Below, one piece after another: positions 7,988-16,212 of a stretch of DNA of 64,000 nt. The notes beneath the pieces were generated by a model. It was not told the DNA's origin. It saw nothing but the letters and a program-made list of their open reading frames with translations, and made no database searches. Position 1 is the stretch's first letter. Every line of letters begins with the position of its first letter. Source of the stretch: Streptomyces sp. CB01635. Lineage in GTDB: Bacteria > Actinomycetota > Actinomycetes > Streptomycetales > Streptomycetaceae. The DNA is taken from assembly GCF_002803065.1 (NCBI RefSeq), contig NZ_NNBL01000033.1, forward strand, positions 19,403 to 83,402, given 5' to 3'. The translations under genes and the position numbers were made by a program.

Positions 7988-8704
7988 ATGGCCCGCCGGC
8001 ACGAACCGCACGCGCCCCCGCTCTTCCCGGTGCACCGGGAGCGCCGGGAGATCACCCCCGGCGCCGTGCACGTGCCCGGCTGGCTCGACGCCGAGGCCCG
8101 GCGCGCACTCGTCGAAGCCTGCCGCGGCTGGGCCGCCGGGCCCGTGCCGATGCGCCACACGCGACTGCCGGGCGGCGGCGTGATGTCCGTCCAGACCGTG
8201 TGCGTCGGATGGCACTGGCAGCCCTACCGCTACACGCGTACGGCATCCGATGTGAACGGCGCCCCGGTGGCCCACTTCCCCGACTGGCTACAGGAGTTGG
8301 GCAGACGCGCGCTGGTCGACGCGTACGAGGACGACACGGCCGGCGACGGCTACGCCCCCGACACGGCACTGATCAACTTCTACGACGGCGCCGCCACCAT
8401 GGGCATGCACCAGGACAAGGACGAGCGCGCCCGGGAACCCGTCGTCTCGCTCAGCATCGGCGACACCTGCGTCTTCCGGCTGGGCAACACCGAGAACCGC
8501 GGCAGACCGTACGAGGACGTGGAGCTGGTCTCCGGGGACCTGCTGGTCTTCGGAGGGCCGTCGCGGCTCGCCTTCCACGGGGTGCCGAAGGTGTACCCCG
8601 GCACCGGCGACCCCGCCACCGGGCTCTCCCGGGGCCGCCTGAATCTCACGATGCGCGTCACCGGACTCACCGCACCGCCCTCCGCACCCTCCCCACAGGG
8701 GTGA
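7988..8704 (+). CDS. alkB: AlkB-type alpha-ketoglutarate-dependent DNA repair dioxygenase
   Basis: The 238-residue enzyme removes alkyl groups (1-meA, 3-meC) from DNA by Fe(II)/2-oxoglutarate oxidation. The signature residues are present: NFYDGAATMGMHQDKDE (HxD metal ligands), LAFHGVPKV (distal His) and RLNLTMR (2-oxoglutarate-binding arginines). Length matches E. coli AlkB (216) with a slightly longer N-terminus. The frame is open from 7931, but ATG 7988 lies 6 nt after GACAAT (7976-7981) and gives the family length, so a leaderless start is chosen. Confidence 0.93.
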   Translation: MARRHEPHAPPLFPVHRERREITPGAVHVPGWLDAEARRALVEACRGWAAGPVPMRHTRLPGGGVMSVQTVCVGWHWQPYRYTRTASDVNGAPVAHFPDWLQELGRRALVDAYEDDTAGDGYAPDTALINFYDGAATMGMHQDKDERAREPVVSLSIGDTCVFRLGNTENRGRPYEDVELVSGDLLVFGGPSRLAFHGVPKVYPGTGDPATGLSRGRLNLTMRVTGLTAPPSAPSPQG

Positions 8705-8773
8705 GTTCACCCGCAGGGGCTGCGGCGTTCACCGGATACGATGCGACACGGTGATCAGGGCGAGGAGTTGCTG

Positions 8774-10036
8774 ATGCGTGGCAAGGCGGCCTCCGGGGCC
8801 GGGGGGCAGACGGCGGGCGAGGCGGAGGGTTCCGCGCGTTCGCCACGTCTGGAGCGGGGCCGTGGCGCGCTCGGGCCCGCGCTCGAACTCGTGCACACCG
8901 GCCGCGCGCCGACCCGCGCCGTCCTCACCGCCGAACTGGGCGTGACCCGGGCCACGGCAGGCGCGGTCGCCGCCGAGCTCGAAGCGCTCGGGCTGATCAG
9001 GATCGACGCCAAGCCGAGCGCCGCCGCAGGCTCACAGGGGCGACCCTCGCACCGGCTGTCCGTCGCCGAGGACGGACCTGTGGCACTCGCCGCGCAGGTG
9101 CACGCCGACGGCTACCGCGCCGCCCTGGTGGGCCTCGGCGGCCGGATCGTCGCGACCACGCCCGGCTGCGAGATCATCGACCCGGACCCGGCGCAGGTGC
9201 TCGGCTCGGTCGTGGAGGCCGGCGCCCAACTGCTGCGCGAGAGCGGGCGCCACTGCGTCGGTGCGGGCCTCGCCGTGCCGTCCGCCGTGGCCGAGCCCGA
9301 CGGCACCGCCCTCAACCCGCTGCACCTCGCCTGGCCCGCGGGCTCGCCCGTCCGCGAGATCTTCGCCGAGCGCGTACGGGAGGCCGGCATCGGGCGGCCG
9401 GCGTTCGCCGCGAACGACGTCAATCTCGCCGCCCTCGCCGAGCACCGGCACGGCGCGGGCCGTGGCGCGCGCGACCTGCTGTGCGTCGCCACCGGCCACC
9501 GCGGCGTCGGCGGCGCGCTCGTTCTCGACGGCCGTCTGCACACCGGCAGTTCGGGCCTCGCCCTGGAGGTCGGGCACCTCACCGTGAACCCCGAGGGCCG
9601 GCCCTGCTACTGCGGCAGCCGCGGCTGCCTCGACGTGGAGACCGACCCGCTGGCCCTGCTCGACGCGGCGGGCCGCGAACCGGGCCCCGACGGCTCCCTG
9701 CTCCAGCAGGCCCGCGACCTGATCACCGGCAGCCTCGACGACCCGAAGGTGCGGATGGCCACCGAGGCCCTGATCGACCGTCTCGGACTCGGCCTCGCGG
9801 GCCTGGTGAACATCCTCAACCCCGACCGCATCATCCTGGGCGGCCTGCACCGGGCGCTCCTCGACGCGGACCCGGACCGCCTGCGGGCCGTCGTCGCGGA
9901 CCGCAGCCTGTGGGGCCGCAGCGGCGGCGTGCCCATCCTGGCGTGCACCCTCGACCACAACAGCCTCGTGGGAGCTGCCGAGTTGGCGTGGCAGCCGGTC
10001 CTCGACGACCCGCTCTCGGCGCTGGGCCTGGCCTGA
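8774..10036 (+). CDS. ROK-family transcriptional regulator
   Basis: The 420-residue protein has an N-terminal winged helix (about 30-85: APTRAVLTAELGVTRATAGAVAAELEALGLI) and a C-terminal ROK (sugar kinase-like) domain. That domain has the zinc motif GRPCYCGSRGCLD (four-residue C-x-C-x4-C) after GHLTVNPEG, and FAANDVNLAALAE in the sugar-binding lobe. This is the NagC/XylR (Mlc) type of sugar-responsive regulator rather than a free kinase. A GAGGAG site (8762-8767) supports ATG 8774 over the in-frame ATG at 8741. Its target may be the aldolase operon upstream. Confidence 0.88.
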   Translation: MRGKAASGAGGQTAGEAEGSARSPRLERGRGALGPALELVHTGRAPTRAVLTAELGVTRATAGAVAAELEALGLIRIDAKPSAAAGSQGRPSHRLSVAEDGPVALAAQVHADGYRAALVGLGGRIVATTPGCEIIDPDPAQVLGSVVEAGAQLLRESGRHCVGAGLAVPSAVAEPDGTALNPLHLAWPAGSPVREIFAERVREAGIGRPAFAANDVNLAALAEHRHGAGRGARDLLCVATGHRGVGGALVLDGRLHTGSSGLALEVGHLTVNPEGRPCYCGSRGCLDVETDPLALLDAAGREPGPDGSLLQQARDLITGSLDDPKVRMATEALIDRLGLGLAGLVNILNPDRIILGGLHRALLDADPDRLRAVVADRSLWGRSGGVPILACTLDHNSLVGAAELAWQPVLDDPLSALGLA

Positions 10037-10099
10037 CGCGCGGGACTCCGTCGCACCCCGACTGGTCCGGCAGGGACTTGACCGTGCACAATCACCGCC

Positions 10100-10591
10100 A
10101 TGACTGGTGAATCGGCCCGAAACTACCTGGCCTCGGTGGAGAACCGCCTCCAGGCGGACGGCTGCGCGACGCGCTGGGAGGACTGGTTCGGTGTGCCCGT
10201 CCTCGTGGGGCGGCGGGCCGACTTCCGGATGCGCTGGATGGCCACCAACCTGCACCTGTTCACCGTCGCCGCCGCCGTGCCCGAGATCACCCCGCAGAGC
10301 GTCGACGCGTTCACCTCGCAGGTCCTGACGTACGCGAAGAAGAACAAGGGCGGCCTCCCGGTCGGCCTGCAGACCGGCGTCGCCGCCTTCCCTGTCCTCG
10401 TCAGCGAGCGCGTCGACCCGGCCGCCATGGCCTGGGCCGAACAGCAGCAGCGCAACCGCTTCGCCTGCTTCGCGCGCCCCGTCGTCGTGGACAGCGCACA
10501 GCGCTACGTCGGTTTCTATCGCGGCAAGCCGGCCATCGGCCGCGTCTACGCCTCCCACCTCATCGACAAGGGCAACCGGTACTTCAACTGA
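10100..10591 (+). CDS. Conserved hypothetical protein (163 aa)
   Basis: I do not recognise a named family with certainty. The 163-residue protein is soluble, with a mixed alpha/beta pattern, and has no signal peptide or membrane segment. It has no obvious catalytic motif; the C-terminal half (FPVLVSERVDPAAMAWAEQQQ, then YVGFYRGKPAIGRVYASHLI) looks like a compact globular domain. CACAAT (10087-10092) lies 7 nt before ATG, suggesting a leaderless mRNA. The left end of the IS element begins immediately after its stop codon, so a native downstream partner or terminator may have been displaced. Confidence 0.7.
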   Translation: MTGESARNYLASVENRLQADGCATRWEDWFGVPVLVGRRADFRMRWMATNLHLFTVAAAVPEITPQSVDAFTSQVLTYAKKNKGGLPVGLQTGVAAFPVLVSERVDPAAMAWAEQQQRNRFACFARPVVVDSAQRYVGFYRGKPAIGRVYASHLIDKGNRYFN

Positions 10592-10600
10592 TTCTTGCGA

Positions 10601-10630
10601 GGAATCCCGTGTCTTTAGCCATCGGGTGGA
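10601..10630. other. Left-end imperfect hairpin of the IS element
   Basis: The sequence GGAATCCCGTGTCTTTAGCC and what follows folds CCCG (606-609 offset) onto CGGG (10623-10626) with a CTTTAG loop, the shape recognised by Y1 transposases. It lies 3' of tnpA, 10 bp after the stop of the preceding gene. Confidence 0.55.
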
Positions 10631-10741
10631 ATCGCATCCTGTGACGGCGCTCCGGACGGGCGCGGTGGCGTGTCGGCGGAGCCGGACCCGATGGTCGTCG
10701 CGGAGCGGCGCATTGCCGTCCCGGCGGAGCCGGGGCGTTGC

Positions 10742-11170
10742 TCAGCCGGGACGTTTCTGGTTCTCGATGTACTCCTTGACCACCTGTAGTGGGGCGCCCC
10801 CGGCGGAGGCGGCGAAGTATGACGGTGACCAGAAGTGTTCGCCCCACAGGTGGCGGTGGATGTGCTCCGGGTACTCCTTGCGCAGCAGGCGGGCGGAGAC
10901 GCCCTTGAGGGAGCCGACCAGCCGGGACAGGGCGATCTGCGGGGGATAGTGCACGAGCAGGTGGACATGGTCCGCCTCGCCGTTGAACTCGGTCAGTTCG
11001 GCCCGGAAGTCGCCGCACACCTCGGCCATGATCTCTTCGCAGCGGGTGAGGATCTCGTCGGTGAAGACCGCACGCCGGTACTTGGGGACGAAGACCAAAT
11101 GGGCGTGCAGCGTGTAGATGACGCTACGACCCCTGCGGATGTTCGGATTTGGTTCCCATCTTGGTGACAC
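10742..11170 (-). CDS. tnpA: IS200/IS605 transposase TnpA (Y1 HUH)
   Basis: The 142-residue enzyme has the hallmarks of Y1 single-strand transposases: HLVFVPKYRRAVF, the HUH metal site in EADHVHLLVHYPP (His-Val-His) and the catalytic tyrosine in VVKEYIENQKRPG close to the C-terminus. Length is that of the family, so the gene appears intact. It would cut and rejoin single-stranded ends at hairpins. It is transcribed away from tnpB; its 5' end lies only about 20 bp from the truncated start of the TnpB reading frame. Confidence 0.93.
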   Translation of the reverse strand: MSPRWEPNPNIRRGRSVIYTLHAHLVFVPKYRRAVFTDEILTRCEEIMAEVCGDFRAELTEFNGEADHVHLLVHYPPQIALSRLVGSLKGVSARLLRKEYPEHIHRHLWGEHFWSPSYFAASAGGAPLQVVKEYIENQKRPG

Positions 11171-11188
11171 AGGTCAAGTAGTAGCCGG

Positions 11189-12070
11189 CATGCGAAGGCC
11201 ACCGGGAAGCCGGTCGTCTTCCGTGAGGCCGCGGCCCAGCCCTTCGATGACCGCTGTCTGTCGTGGCAGATGGGCGAGCGGACGGTGTCGATCTGGACCG
11301 TCACGGGCCGGATGAAGCACATCGCCTTCACCGGCTCACCGGTGCACCTCGCCGTCCTTGAGGCGTACCGCAAGGGCGAGAGTGACCTGCTGTACCGAGA
11401 CGGCCGGTGGTATCTGATCGCCACCTGTGAGGTTGCAGAGGCCGAACTGGACGCGCACCCGGCGTCCTTCGTCGGGGTCGACCTGGGGATCGTGAACATC
11501 GCGACCACCTCCACCGGCGCCCGCCACAGCGGACGCCGTCTGAACCGGCGCCGCGAGGCGGACCGCACGCTGCGGGCCAAACTGCAGAGGAAGGGCACGA
11601 AGTCCGCGAAGCGGCGGGCGAAGAAACACGCGGGCAAGGAAGCACGGCGGGCCCGGGACATCAACCACAAGATCAGCAAGCACATCGTGGCAGAGGCTCA
11701 ACGCACCGGCCGCGGGATCGCCCTGGAAGACCTGGGCGGTATTCGCGAGCGGGCACGGCTCAGGAAGCCCCAACGCGTCACGCTGCACTCCTGGTCCTTC
11801 CATCAGCTCGGCGCCTTCATCGCCTACAAGGCGAAAAGAGCCGGGGTCCCGCTGGTGCACGTCGATCCGGCGTACACCAGCCAGGAATGCTCCCAGTGTC
11901 ATCACATCGACAGACGCAACCGGCCCTCGCAGGCACGGTTCGCGTGCCAGGTCTGCGGCTTCGTTGAGCACGCGGATCCGAACTCGTCCCACAACATCGC
12001 CGCACGCGGCTGGTGGACGTGGGTTCGCGGGGCTGAGTCACAGGCCCCTGCGCTCACCCTCATCGCGTGA
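11189..12070 (+). pseudogene. tnpB: TnpB RNA-guided nuclease, N-terminally truncated
   Basis: The frame begins abruptly after a stop codon at 11165; recognisable TnpB sequence starts at KATGKPVVFREAAAQPFDD. About the first 100 residues of the usual ~400-residue protein (WED/REC region) are missing. The RuvC catalytic residues remain: Asp in FVGVDLGIVN, Glu in IALEDLGGI and Asp in EHADPNSSHNIA. The zinc finger is also present (CSQCHH...CQVCGF). The first ATG is at 11270 and would give 266 residues. Without the N-terminal lobe, RNA-guided DNA cleavage is unlikely, although a fragment could still be made. Confidence 0.85.
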
Positions 12071-12120
12071 GCGCTGGATGCAGCCGGGCCTCATCACCGC
12101 CACTGATGACCCGAGCAGCA

Positions 12121-12149
12121 AGCCCGGGCTTCAGCCCCGGGTAGTTGAC
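12121..12149 (+). other. Right-end hairpin of the IS element, probable 3' end of omega-RNA
   Basis: CCCGGG (12124-12129) pairs with CCCGGG (12136-12141) around a CTTCAG loop, followed by GTAGTTGAC. In this family the RE hairpin is both the TnpA recognition site and the end of the TnpB guide RNA scaffold, with the flanking DNA after about 12150 serving as guide. Confidence 0.6.
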
Positions 12150-12163
12150 CGGGTAGTCGTTAC

Positions 12164-12191
12164 GGTCACCGGTCACCGGTCACCGGTCGCC
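12164..12191. repeat. GGTCACC heptamer tandem repeat at the IS right flank
   Basis: Three exact copies of GGTCACC (12164-12184) and one variant GGTCGCC follow the IS right end. They overlap the 3' end of the DUF2877 gene, whose stop is TCA at 12173-12175. Confidence 0.7.
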
Positions 12192-13066
12192 GCGCGCGCT
12201 GTGCTCAGGGCCACCGCGAGCACCCCACGCGCCAGATCGCCTCCCGAGTGGTGCCCGACGGCGAGCAGTTCGCGCAGAGCGGGTTCCAGGGGCACGGCCC
12301 CGCTCAGCGCCCGCAGGAACGCGTGGGCCTGCGGCACGCATTCGCCGCGCACCGCGTGCCGCAGGAGCGCCGCCGAGAGCAGCGGTGTGCGCAGGGTCGC
12401 GTCCGCGACCGCCCCCGAGAGGGGCGTGAGAGGGCCTCCCCACGCTCGGCTCGCCAGCAGTGCGCCGCACAGGATGTCGTCACCGGACGGGGTGAGTCCG
12501 GGGCCGAGGCCGACCAGTGCGCGGGCGGCCCGCCGGACTTCGCTCGACCTATCGGCGTGCAGGGCGTGGCGCAGGTCCGTCAGGCGGGGCGCCAATGGGG
12601 GCGGCAGGGGTTGGGCCAGGGCGTCGAGCAGCACCGTCGCCTGTCCGATGCGCGCCGGGTCCGGTGGGGAGGAGGCGTCCTGGACACGGGGCGGTGTCCA
12701 GGACGCCTCCGGCTCGAGGCGAACGGGCCCGATGATTACGCGGCCCGCCCCGACGCCGGCCCATGGTGTGTTCAGGTCCAACGGCCGGTCCGCCGACGAG
12801 AAGGGCAGGACGAGCGCGTTCGGCAGGCGGATCGCGTCCCTGGTCACCACGGCGAGCGCGGGTAACTCCCGGTCGCCGGTGGCGAGATGGACCGCGTAGC
12901 GGGTGGCGGCGACGACGCGGGCCGGCCGGAACGGACCGTGCAGCAGGGGGGCGACGGCCGTGCTGATGGTGCCGAGGTGTACGTGACTGACGGTGCCGAG
13001 GTGTACGTGCTCAGGGCGGGTCGCCCCGGCCCGTACAGAACCCCCGCCGGCCGGCGTACCCGTCAC
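12173..13066 (-). CDS. allH: DUF2877 protein, AllH homologue (oxamate carbamoyltransferase subunit)
   Basis: The 297-residue protein carries the DUF2877 signature LVGLGPGLTPSGDDILCGALLA (about residues 187-208). Its E. coli homologue YlbF was renamed AllH: with AllF and AllG it forms oxamate carbamoyltransferase, which converts oxalurate and phosphate to oxamate and carbamoyl phosphate. The start overlaps the AllG stop by four bases (ATGA type), so the three subunits are translationally coupled. The N-terminus contains a duplicated HVHLGT from a 24-bp DNA repeat. The true substrate in this organism is not established. Confidence 0.82.
   Translation of the reverse strand: MTGTPAGGGSVRAGATRPEHVHLGTVSHVHLGTISTAVAPLLHGPFRPARVVAATRYAVHLATGDRELPALAVVTRDAIRLPNALVLPFSSADRPLDLNTPWAGVGAGRVIIGPVRLEPEASWTPPRVQDASSPPDPARIGQATVLLDALAQPLPPPLAPRLTDLRHALHADRSSEVRRAARALVGLGPGLTPSGDDILCGALLASRAWGGPLTPLSGAVADATLRTPLLSAALLRHAVRGECVPQAHAFLRALSGAVPLEPALRELLAVGHHSGGDLARGVLAVALSTARAATGDR
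12968..13015. repeat. 24-bp in-frame tandem duplication in allH
   Basis: GGTGCCGAGGTGTACGTG occurs at 12968-12985 and again at 12992-13009. It adds one HVHLGT unit near the N-terminus of the DUF2877 protein without shifting the frame. Confidence 0.75.
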
Positions 13067-14511
13067 TCCGCGGGCTCCGGGGGCACCTCGAAGGCGCTCA
13101 ACGCGTCCGTGAAGCAGCGCATCGGGGCGTGGGTGAGGCCGGCACCGATCTGGCCGATGCCCGGCTCGCGGTGGGCGATGCCCGTGGTGATCACCGGTTC
13201 GAGGCCCGTGTCGACGACCTTGCGGATGTCGACGCCGACGGGGCTGCCGACGAAGTCGAGGCCGGGGAGCCGGTAGTCGCGGTGCCGGCCGACGGTGAGT
13301 GTCCCCATCTCCTGGCTGATGCGGCGGGCCCCTTCGGGCGTGCCGCCCACGAAGCCGACGATCGCCGGGGCGGCGGCCAGCGCGAACCCGCCCAGGCCGT
13401 GCATCTCGGTGATGGCGCTGTCACCGATGTCGGGATTGGCGTCGGCGGGTCCGTAACCGGCGAAGTAGAGGCCGTCCACGGGGGCGGCGGGTGCGATGAA
13501 CCAGGTGTCGCCGAGGCCGCTGACGCGGATGCCGACGTCGACACCGTTACGCGCGAAGGCTGTGACGACCGTGGAGTGCGGCACACCGTGCCCGGCCATG
13601 AGCGCCAACTTGCTCGCGGCCATCGAGAAGTTGAGGAACCAGTAGTTGTTGTCACGCAGGAAGTCCAGCGCCTCGATCCCGCCCAGGTCCGCATGCCGGG
13701 CGAGCACGGCGGAGAGTTCGCGGGTGAGCAGGGCGCTCGCCGCGGTGTTGCGGCTGTGGCACTCGTCGCCCATCTGAAGGGCCTGCGCGGTGACCGACCG
13801 CAGGTTCACCGGCTCGGCGAGCGAGCCGATCGCAGCGCGCAGAGCGGGGCCGAGGCGCTCTCCCATCCAGCGCAGCCGCTCCATGACGTCGTCGCCGAGT
13901 GCGCCGTAGCGCAGGCAACGGCCCTGTCCCTCATTGAGGTTGGAGTACGCCCGAAGCCCCGTGGCCTCGTCCTCCACGACGAGCAGGGGCATGGACGCGG
14001 AGATGACGCCCGCCATCGGGCCGACTGCGTCGTGGTGATGACAGGGGGCGAAGCGGATGGCTCCCGCGGCGGCGAGCGCTTCCGCTTCCGGCGGCGTCGC
14101 CGCCCAGCCCTCCAGGAGTGCGGCGCCGACGACGGCGGCCTGCATCGGGCCGCACATGCGCTCCCACTCGATCGGCGGTCCGGCGTGCAACAGGAGTCTC
14201 TCCTGCGTCAGTTCAGGGATCAGCTCCCCGGCGGCGCGGACGTCGGTCCACATCGGCACGACGCCCAGGATCCGTTCGAGGGCTTCGGAGTTGGCGGCCT
14301 CGACGGCCGGGTGCGCGACCAGGCGGGCGAGCCCGGCGCCGAGTTCCGGATCACCGTAGGCCGGGGGGCGCCAGTCGACCGCGGTCACCGTCGCGCCCGC
14401 GGCCCGCGGCGGCCCGGCGAACGCGTCGACGCCGACGTTCACGACGTGCGGGACGCCGGTCAGGAGGCCCTGCGCGGGCACGGCCTGTGCGGGCATGGCC
14501 TGTGCGGTCAT
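13063..14511 (-). CDS. allG: DUF1116 protein, AllG homologue (oxamate carbamoyltransferase subunit)
   Basis: The 482-residue cytoplasmic protein matches the DUF1116/YlbE family in length and in the conserved stretches FAPCHHHDAVGPMAGVISASMP, NEGQGRCLRYGA, MGDECHSRN and GLGDTWFIAPAAPVDGLYF. Family members always sit beside FdrA and DUF2877 proteins; in E. coli the trio is AllFGH. It starts at ATG 14511 within the AllF stop (four-base overlap) and overlaps AllH at its end. This is the middle gene of a tight three-gene operon, and the subunits probably have fixed stoichiometry. Confidence 0.85.
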   Translation of the reverse strand: MTAQAMPAQAVPAQGLLTGVPHVVNVGVDAFAGPPRAAGATVTAVDWRPPAYGDPELGAGLARLVAHPAVEAANSEALERILGVVPMWTDVRAAGELIPELTQERLLLHAGPPIEWERMCGPMQAAVVGAALLEGWAATPPEAEALAAAGAIRFAPCHHHDAVGPMAGVISASMPLLVVEDEATGLRAYSNLNEGQGRCLRYGALGDDVMERLRWMGERLGPALRAAIGSLAEPVNLRSVTAQALQMGDECHSRNTAASALLTRELSAVLARHADLGGIEALDFLRDNNYWFLNFSMAASKLALMAGHGVPHSTVVTAFARNGVDVGIRVSGLGDTWFIAPAAPVDGLYFAGYGPADANPDIGDSAITEMHGLGGFALAAAPAIVGFVGGTPEGARRISQEMGTLTVGRHRDYRLPGLDFVGSPVGVDIRKVVDTGLEPVITTGIAHREPGIGQIGAGLTHAPMRCFTDALSAFEVPPEPAE

Positions 14512-16079
14512 GCGGTCTCTCCGATCCGGGAGGCGGGGGCGGGGGCAGACGCAGCTGGGGCGAGTACCAAGTCGTCACTGCTGGACAGGAGTTCGGCGCA
14601 CACCCGCGCAGCGGTCGTACTGCTGTCGACGACATGCGCGCCCGCGGCGCGCAGAATCCGCCGCTGTGCGGTGAGTCCCTGCGGGTCGTCATCGGTGCCC
14701 ACGACGAACGCGATCACCGGTGGTGCGTCGGCAGGAGCCTCGGCCAGCGCTCCGGCGAGAGCCGCTGCCGGATCCGGCGCGGCGCCGTGTCCGATGACCA
14801 CGTCGAGGACGACCGCGGCGCTGCGCGGGTCCGCGAGGGCTGCCCGCAGATACTCGGTGCGGACCGTGGGGTCGATCATCGGGTGGGGGCGCCCGGCGGT
14901 GAACTCGTCGTCGCCCAGGTCGAGTACGAGATGTCGGTCCGGGAGGCTCGGGGCCGCGCCCGGCGCGGGTGGGGGAGCGGAACGGGTGATGCCACCGAGC
15001 ACCGGGCCGAGGAGCCAGGCCGCCTCGTGGGCGAACGTGCCGCCCGCGTACAGGGCCCGCAGCAGGCGCCGAGGCCGAGCGGGGGCGGGCAGCTTGGGCA
15101 GCTCTTCGCCGGGAGGGAGCGCCCCGCCGGCAGCAAGGGAGGCTGCGGACCGTGCCGCCTCGAAGAGGGTGGGAGCGAGCGTGACTCGGGCCGGAGCCGG
15201 GGAGGTCTCGTCCGTGCCGAGGAAGCAGGCCACCACCGGCTTCCCCAACGCGCCCGCGTGACATATCAGTTGCTGGGCCACGTGCGAGGCAGGCGGTTTG
15301 GACACGAGGACGATGACGTCCGTCGCGGGGTCCGCGGCCAGGGCGTCGAGCCCGGCCCGCATCGTCAGCCCGCCCACTTCCGCGCTCACGTCGCGGCTGC
15401 CCGTGCCGATCACATGGCTGACCCCGGCGCCCATGGAGTGCAGGAGGCTCGAGACCTGCTGCAGTCCTGTACCGGAGGCTCCGACCAGGCCGACGCAGCC
15501 CGCCCGCACTTCGTTGGCAAAGCCGAGGGGGATGCCGCTGATGACTGCGGTTCCGCAGTCCGGCCCCATGACGAGCAGCCCGCGGCGGGCGGCCTCCCGC
15601 TTCAGGAGCACCTCCTGCTCGATCGGCACGTGATCGCTGAAGACGAAGGCGTGCATGCCCAGGCGCAGCGCCTTGAGGGCTTCGGCGGCCGCGTACGGTC
15701 CGGGGGTGGAGATCAGCGCGAGACCTGCGTCGGCGGGAGCGCCGGCGAGCGAGCGCACCGGGGGCCCGGCGTCCGCACCGGCCTCCGGCCCTGCGCCCGG
15801 TCCCTCACCGGGACCGGACAGGGCATCCACCGCCAGGGCGAGGGCGGTGTCCACCGCGTCGGGTTCGCCGCGGACGGCGACGAGCAGGTCGTTGGGTCCG
15901 GCGTCGTGGCCCGGGGTGGTCAGCAGCCCCGACCGCGCGAGGACGTCGCGGTTGGCGGGTGTTCCCATCACGAGGCTGATGGTTTCGATGCCCGGCGGTT
16001 CGGCCAGGCGGGCGGCGACCCTCATGAGGGCGACGGAGTCGGCGTAGAGATCCTTGTGCACGGCGTTTCGTAGCACCAT
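14508..16079 (-). CDS. allF: FdrA protein, AllF homologue (oxamate carbamoyltransferase subunit)
   Basis: The 523-residue protein resembles acyl-CoA synthetase (succinyl-CoA ligase alpha/beta-like) folds. It has a Rossmann-like part with VGLVGASGTGLQQVSSLL and HVIGTGSRDVS, the loop VMGPDCGTAVISGIPLGFAN, and VIVLVSKPPASHV. FdrA proteins of E. coli are now AllF, a subunit of the carbamoyltransferase that yields carbamoyl phosphate. Start MVLRNAVHKD at 16079 matches FdrA N-termini and lies 7 nt after TAGAGT (16092-16087), so the operon probably has its own leaderless promoter. The long upstream extension of the frame is antisense to pucR and rejected. Confidence 0.88.
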   Translation of the reverse strand: MVLRNAVHKDLYADSVALMRVAARLAEPPGIETISLVMGTPANRDVLARSGLLTTPGHDAGPNDLLVAVRGEPDAVDTALALAVDALSGPGEGPGAGPEAGADAGPPVRSLAGAPADAGLALISTPGPYAAAEALKALRLGMHAFVFSDHVPIEQEVLLKREAARRGLLVMGPDCGTAVISGIPLGFANEVRAGCVGLVGASGTGLQQVSSLLHSMGAGVSHVIGTGSRDVSAEVGGLTMRAGLDALAADPATDVIVLVSKPPASHVAQQLICHAGALGKPVVACFLGTDETSPAPARVTLAPTLFEAARSAASLAAGGALPPGEELPKLPAPARPRRLLRALYAGGTFAHEAAWLLGPVLGGITRSAPPPAPGAAPSLPDRHLVLDLGDDEFTAGRPHPMIDPTVRTEYLRAALADPRSAAVVLDVVIGHGAAPDPAAALAGALAEAPADAPPVIAFVVGTDDDPQGLTAQRRILRAAGAHVVDSSTTAARVCAELLSSSDDLVLAPAASAPAPASRIGETA

Positions 16080-16212
16080 GGTTCCGACTCTAGGCAGCGG
16101 CCCGCCCCTTGCGGCATGGCTCGAAGTGCCAGAACCGGTCGGGCATTTACCGGCAACGGGTGACAGTGACCCGCCTTCGCGGGGGTCGGGGTCGGCCGCG
16201 AGGAGGGCTTGC

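Larger units (their letters stand above)
10592..12150. mobile_element. IS200/IS605-family insertion sequence
   Basis: The element has divergent tnpA (minus) and tnpB (plus) genes, as in IS605 itself, and no terminal inverted repeats. It has subterminal hairpins at both ends: CCCG...CGGG near 10606-10626 and CCCGGG...CCCGGG at 12124-12141 followed by GTAGTTGAC. Boundaries are approximate. TnpA looks complete; TnpB lacks about its first 100 residues, so the copy is partly decayed. Confidence 0.8.

Noticed and set aside
6134..8275. A 713-residue minus-strand frame across the isomerase and aldolase genes
   Set aside because: No recognisable domain; the plus strand carries clear SIS and aldolase motifs and a perfect ribosome site.
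10592..12150. Active RNA-guided TnpB nuclease system
   Set aside because: TnpB lacks its N-terminal lobe and a supported start, so it is treated as a truncated gene.
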